Assembly: GCA_020345705.1 (NCBI GenBank)
Contig: CP070766.1
Span: 575,059-583,849, forward strand
Source of the DNA: Candidatus Zixiibacteriota bacterium
GTDB lineage: Bacteria > Zixibacteria > MSB-5A5 > GN15 > PGXB01
Length of the DNA stretch: 8,791 bases
Reading direction: 5' to 3'
How positions within the stretch are numbered: position 1 is the stretch's first letter; the number at the start of each line of letters is the position of its first letter. The translations under genes were made by a program, and so were the position numbers. Below are positions 5,937 through 8,791 of the stretch, one piece after another. The notes beneath the pieces were generated by a model, which did no database searches, was not told the origin of the DNA, and saw only the letters and a list, made by a program, of their open reading frames with translations.

Positions 5937-7664
5937 TCAACTTGAAGTTGTGTCCGGCATTTCGTATTTGGCCTCATTGATGCTTGCCCTGAGGTTATCT
6001 TCGAATATCTCGATGTCGGCTTCCGTTTTCCTTTTCTCTACCCAGTCTACAAACGCCTGCTTTCTTCTTTCGCGCTCAATTTTCTCCTTTATATTCTGTT
6101 TGACCATGAGAAAATCCTTGATCTCTTCCGGCTTCTTTTCGGCGACGTACATAATTGAATACTTTTTTCCCTGCTGGACTGGAGCGGTCACATCGCCGAT
6201 GTCGGCCTCCTTGGCCACCGGGAACAGCTTCGGATAAATTCTTTGCTCTATCCATCCCAGGTCTCCGCCCGAGGCCCGTTTACCCGGTCTTTCGGTGTAC
6301 TCCGAGGCGATGCTTTTGAATCTCTGGAGCGAGCGTATCTTGAGTGCGTATGTCTTGGCCGTACTGTAATCGTTGAAGAGGATTTCGTAAACGTGGATTT
6401 TTTCCGGGACCGTAAACTCCCTTTGATTATCCTCATAATATTGCCGCATCTCTCCCTCGTCCACCTCATCGGCAATCGGTAAAGAGTCGTTCTCCATGAC
6501 GTCGGCCATAGTCAATTCTTTAAACCTCCTCAGCTTTCGCTTGAATTCGGCATCATCCTCCAGTCCCAGCTGACGCGCCTCAAAGCTCAGAATGCTCATC
6601 AGATTCAGATTGAAAACGAATTCGGCCATCTTATCATAATCATCCAGATTGGGCCGTCCAGCCGTCCTGGCCTGTTTGACCTTTCTCAGGTAATCGCCGA
6701 CGGTCATCTGGCCGCCGTCCCAGCTGGCAATGATCAGGTCCATTTCATCACGGTCAAGCTGTTCAAGGTCAAAATCATTCTTGGGAAGGGTCTCCAGAAG
6801 AGTCGGGGGATAAAGGCTGGCGCGTTTACGCATCAGGTATTCGCAGGTGACGGTGTCGATACGGATCGAATATTTGTCATGCAATTCCTCCCGGTAAGAG
6901 TTGAGACGTTCGTTTCGCCTGATGGATTCAAGGGAGCCTTTGATCTGGTCACTCATCTTCTCGAAGCTGCCCCTCAGTTCATTGGGCGTGCGATCGACCA
7001 GCTTCACAATGTGCCAGCCGTATTTGGTCTGGAACGGCTGCGAAATCTCGCCTGGATTCATCTTGAAAACATTCTCAAGAAAGACCGGATCCATCTGTCC
7101 CCAGACAAAATACCCCAGATCACCCTGGTTGCGGGTCGCGGTCGGGTCAACCGAGTGACTGACGGCGAGATTTTCAAAAACACCACCCTTTCCCAGAGAA
7201 TCAACGATCATATTGGCGGTGTCTTCGCTGGCTACCACGATATGCGAGGCTTTGAGCTTGTATTCCAGCTTGTCATAGAAATCCTTGATCTCATCTTCGG
7301 TGACCTTTATCTCATCGACTACTTTTCTCAAGTAAAGAACGTCCAGAAGAAACTGGTCCTTGTTGCCCAGGACAATCCGGTTGACTTCCTCGGACTCGTC
7401 GATGTTTTTCTCGTATGCTTCCTGTATCAAAAGCTGCTGTATGACAAGGCTGTCGAGAATCGTTCGGCGATTCTCGAATTCATCCTCGAAGCTGTTGAAG
7501 GTCCGTCGGCTCTGCGCGAAAATATCGTCAAGGTCTTTGGCCATGATTTTGTCGCCATCGACCTTGGCCAGGACGACGTCGCCGTCGCCGCCGCAACCCG
7601 AAAGCAGAAAAGCCGAGAAGACAATTGCGAAAAAAATGATTATCGTTATCGTTGACCTGTTCAT
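5937..7664 (-). CDS. Parvulin-type (PpiC/PrsA-like) foldase lipoprotein with a duplicated chaperone-parvulin module
   Basis: A 575-residue exported lipoprotein. The signal sequence MNRSTITIIIFFAIVFSAF ends in the lipobox LSGC (21-24), giving lipidated Cys24 followed by Gly, so no Asp retention signal is seen. Module 1 has a SurA/PrsA-type N-domain (about 28-137) and a parvulin domain (about 138-224) with KASHIVV (His141), NQGDLGYF and YGWHIVK (His218). Module 2 repeats this plan: an N-domain-like part (about 308-420, WDGGQMTVGDYLRKV) and a parvulin-like domain (about 422-510) that keeps ASGGDLGW but has VYEILF in place of ASHIL and KYSIMYV in place of the second histidine motif. Glu427 and Ser503 therefore replace the active-site histidines. 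A charged helical tail follows. PrsA itself has about 290 residues, so this is nearly double. ATG 7664 is set by AGGGG (7675-7679), the signal peptide, and a promoter that lies inside any longer reading. It is the first gene of the operon. Confidence 0.88.
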   Translation of the reverse strand: MNRSTITIIIFFAIVFSAFLLSGCGGDGDVVLAKVDGDKIMAKDLDDIFAQSRRTFNSFEDEFENRRTILDSLVIQQLLIQEAYEKNIDESEEVNRIVLGNKDQFLLDVLYLRKVVDEIKVTEDEIKDFYDKLEYKLKASHIVVASEDTANMIVDSLGKGGVFENLAVSHSVDPTATRNQGDLGYFVWGQMDPVFLENVFKMNPGEISQPFQTKYGWHIVKLVDRTPNELRGSFEKMSDQIKGSLESIRRNERLNSYREELHDKYSIRIDTVTCEYLMRKRASLYPPTLLETLPKNDFDLEQLDRDEMDLIIASWDGGQMTVGDYLRKVKQARTAGRPNLDDYDKMAEFVFNLNLMSILSFEARQLGLEDDAEFKRKLRRFKELTMADVMENDSLPIADEVDEGEMRQYYEDNQREFTVPEKIHVYEILFNDYSTAKTYALKIRSLQRFKSIASEYTERPGKRASGGDLGWIEQRIYPKLFPVAKEADIGDVTAPVQQGKKYSIMYVAEKKPEEIKDFLMVKQNIKEKIERERRKQAFVDWVEKRKTEADIEIFEDNLRASINEAKYEMPDTTSS

Positions 7665-7752
7665 AATTATATTTCCCCTGGTTTGTAATTTTCTCAGATA
7701 GTTATACTGTCGGTCAGGTAATTCGTTCCTCATGGCAGATTCCAAGGCCCAA

Positions 7753-7781
7753 ACTATACTATCCCGGGCCCGATTTAGCAA
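7753..7781 (-). promoter_or_regulatory. Predicted sigma70 promoter of the parvulin-surA-rqcP operon
   Basis: On the minus strand: -35 box TTGCTA (7776-7781), a 17-bp spacer containing CGGGCCCG, and -10 box TATAGT (7753-7758). Transcription would start near 7746, leaving a leader of about 80 nt before ATG 7664. No second promoter is needed for surA or rqcP, whose gaps are 14 and 12 nt. Confidence 0.6.
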
Positions 7782-7796
7782 GTGCTTTTTGGAATT

Positions 7797-7807
7797 GCAG
7801 GTCAGAC
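7797..7807 (+). repeat. Direct repeat copy GCAGGTCAGAC (first of two)
   Basis: The 11-base word GCAGGTCAGAC occurs here and again at 7949-7959, where it forms the left flank and arm of the second palindrome. Here the right arm is missing (GTCGGCG follows instead), so this looks like a half-copy of the same element. Confidence 0.5.
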
Positions 7808-7917
7808 GTCGGCGACAGGCAAAGCATGCCCCTGCCTTCGGCCGCCATTCTCAAGAGCGAAATGAATCTTCGGCCTTTTCTATGCTGTCTACTCGTTTTG
7901 CCATCTTTAATAGTGGC

Positions 7918-7935
7918 GCAGACATTGCTGTCTGC
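7918..7935. repeat. Palindrome 1, GCAGACA-N4-TGTCTGC
   Basis: Perfect 7-bp inverted arms GCAGACA (7918-7924) and TGTCTGC (7929-7935) around TTGC. The core CAGACA-N4-TGTCTG is identical to palindrome 2; their centres are 36 bp apart. It could be an operator for a dimeric regulator, or a hairpin from a dispersed intergenic repeat family. No U-tract follows, so a terminator is unlikely. Confidence 0.7.
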
Positions 7936-7953
7936 TGGGTAAGATGAAGCAGG

Positions 7954-7971
7954 TCAGACAGGAATGTCTGA
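7954..7971. repeat. Palindrome 2, TCAGACA-N4-TGTCTGA
   Basis: Perfect 7-bp inverted arms TCAGACA (7954-7960) and TGTCTGA (7965-7971) around GGAA. The flanks GG (7952-7953) and TCC (7972-7974) can extend the pairing slightly with a bulge. It shares its core with palindrome 1 but has a different spacer, meaning the arms are conserved while the loop varies. Confidence 0.7.
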
Positions 7972-8124
7972 TCCACCGGATTTTTTGGATTTGCGTGTCG
8001 CCTTGTCACTGCACTCGGGATATCATTGCATTAACACAGTACTGCAAAAAAAGCCTAACTTTTTGGTCGAAAATGGGTTAAATTATGGGTTGGGTGTGAA
8101 TTGAAAGGATAGCGATTAAAGGCA

Positions 8125-8791
8125 ATGAAATTACCTTACGGAGAAGAAAAAATCGAGATCAAATCCCGCCTGCCGGTGATACCGCTCCGGGATATTGTCA
8201 TCTTTCCGCACATGGTCTATCCGATACTGGTCGGGAGATCATTCACGGTGTCGGCCTTGCAGGAGGCGATGGTCCTCGACAAACAGGTTTTTCTGTGCGC
8301 GCAGAAACGCCCGGAAATCGACCTGCCGCGCAAGTCTGATCTTCATCAGGTTGGGGTCGTGGCGCGTATCCTTCAGGTCATGAAACTGCCCAACGGCACC
8401 ATGAAGGTGCTGGTCGAGGGGCTGGCCCGGGCGAGAATGACGCTTCTGACACGAACAGGCGAGTTCTATACCGCCCGTGTTCAGGCTGTTTCGCCCGATA
8501 TTCGATACGACAAGGAGATTGAGGCCCTAGCCCGGACGGTCCGGGAACTGTTCGCGGAGTACATCCATCTTAATCGCCGTTTGCCCGACGAGGTGCTTCT
8601 TTCTTTTGCGGGCATAGATGATTACCCACGCCTGGCCGACACGGTGGCGGCGCATATTCTCCAGACAATGGGTGTCAAACAGTCTATCCTGGAACTGGCT
8701 GGAGTCAAGAGCCAGTTTGAGAAGATCATCAGCATCCTTCAGTCCGAGGTAGAAATTCTGAAAATCGAGCAGAGAATTGATGGTTCGGTTC
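8125..8791 (+). CDS. lon: Lon ATP-dependent protease, N-terminal part (3' end missing)
   Basis: The first 222 codons of LonA, the cytoplasmic AAA+ serine protease that degrades misfolded and regulatory proteins. I translated it by hand; the right edge cuts it before the ATPase and Ser-Lys protease domains, so about 550-600 residues are missing. What is seen is the Lon N-terminal substrate-binding domain: LPVIPLRDIVIFPHMVYPIL (16-35), VGRSFTVSALQEAM, the GVVARILQVMKLPNGTMKVL segment and VEGLARARM. The linker helix follows (LADTVAAHILQ, then EKIISILQSEVEILKIEQRI), where the long Lon coiled coil begins. ATG 8125 is the first ATG after an in-frame TAG at 8110-8112. AAAGG lies only 2 nt before it, closer than ideal. 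It is divergent from the parvulin operon. The symbol rests on N-terminal similarity alone. Confidence 0.93.
   Translation, partial: MKLPYGEEKIEIKSRLPVIPLRDIVIFPHMVYPILVGRSFTVSALQEAMVLDKQVFLCAQKRPEIDLPRKSDLHQVGVVARILQVMKLPNGTMKVLVEGLARARMTLLTRTGEFYTARVQAVSPDIRYDKEIEALARTVRELFAEYIHLNRRLPDEVLLSFAGIDDYPRLADTVAAHILQTMGVKQSILELAGVKSQFEKIISILQSEVEILKIEQRIDGSV

Larger units (their letters stand above)
7782..8124. other. Gene-free divergent intergenic region upstream of lon
   Basis: No convincing gene is seen on either strand in these 343 bases. A 71-codon frame on the plus strand (7732-7947) overlaps the operon promoter and the palindromes and has no recognisable protein features. The region holds the CAGACA palindromes and an 11-bp direct repeat (listed separately), an 8-bp palindrome CAGTACTG (8037-8044), an A-rich/T-rich weak stem (8048-8064) and two ATGGGTT copies 12 bp apart (8073-8079 and 8085-8091). 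I could not find a -35/-10 pair with good spacing for lon, nor a CIRCE, HAIR or sigma32-type element, so its regulation remains unread. Confidence 0.6.

Noticed and set aside
6879..7655. A 258-codon plus-strand reading frame
   Set aside because: It is antisense to the well-supported lipoprotein gene, and its sequence has no recognisable domain.
7665..7781. N-terminal extension of 39 residues on the parvulin lipoprotein
   Set aside because: It would place the start at the -35 box of a good promoter and bury the signal peptide and lipobox internally; ATG 7664 has a ribosome binding site.
7732..7947. A 71-codon plus-strand frame in the lon upstream region
   Set aside because: It overlaps the operon promoter and palindrome 1, and the protein has no recognisable features.
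7980..8124. A heat-shock element (CIRCE, HAIR or sigma32-type) for lon
   Set aside because: I looked for the known consensus patterns and found none with acceptable match or spacing.

Overview
This window looks like a chromosomal housekeeping region from a Gram-negative-type bacterium with a roughly balanced base composition. The envelope evidence is a SurA-like periplasmic chaperone with a signal peptide and a lipoprotein foldase next to it. An RqcP-type S4 protein, a SpoIIAA-like STAS protein and an AftB-like membrane glycosyltransferase in the same stretch do not fit a typical proteobacterium. They would suit a deep-branching lineage such as the FCB group or a Zixibacteria-like candidate phylum. 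That placement is an inference from gene content, not a measurement.

Layout, left to right. (1) 1-1844, minus strand: the N-terminal 614 residues of a UvrD/PcrA-family DNA helicase, cut by the left edge. (2) 1845-1948: a 104-bp divergent intergenic region with one sigma70-like promoter for each direction. (3) 1949-3760, plus strand: a polytopic GT-C glycosyltransferase with an AftB-like DDAFISYRY motif and a TPR-like C-terminal tail; its promoter predicts an almost leaderless mRNA. (4) 3761-3874: a convergent gap with a strong hairpin. (5) 3875-4210, minus: a single-domain STAS anti-sigma-factor antagonist with its own promoter. (6) 4366-7664, minus: a compact cluster transcribed as parvulin lipoprotein, then SurA-like chaperone, then RqcP-like S4 protein, with a good promoter at 7753-7781. 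(7) 7782-8124: a gene-free region with two palindromes sharing the core CAGACA-N4-TGTCTG. (8) 8125-8791, plus: the N-terminal 222 residues of a Lon protease, cut by the right edge.

The right half groups proteostasis functions: Lon (cytoplasmic proteolysis), two peptidyl-prolyl isomerase chaperones (export and outer-membrane protein folding) and RqcP (rescue of stalled large ribosomal subunits). The clearest oddities are the internal duplication in the parvulin lipoprotein, whose second copy has lost both active-site histidines, and the twin palindromes upstream of lon. I see no mobile element, CRISPR array, tRNA, rRNA or defence system. Most of the window is ordinary, and I do not claim a new system.
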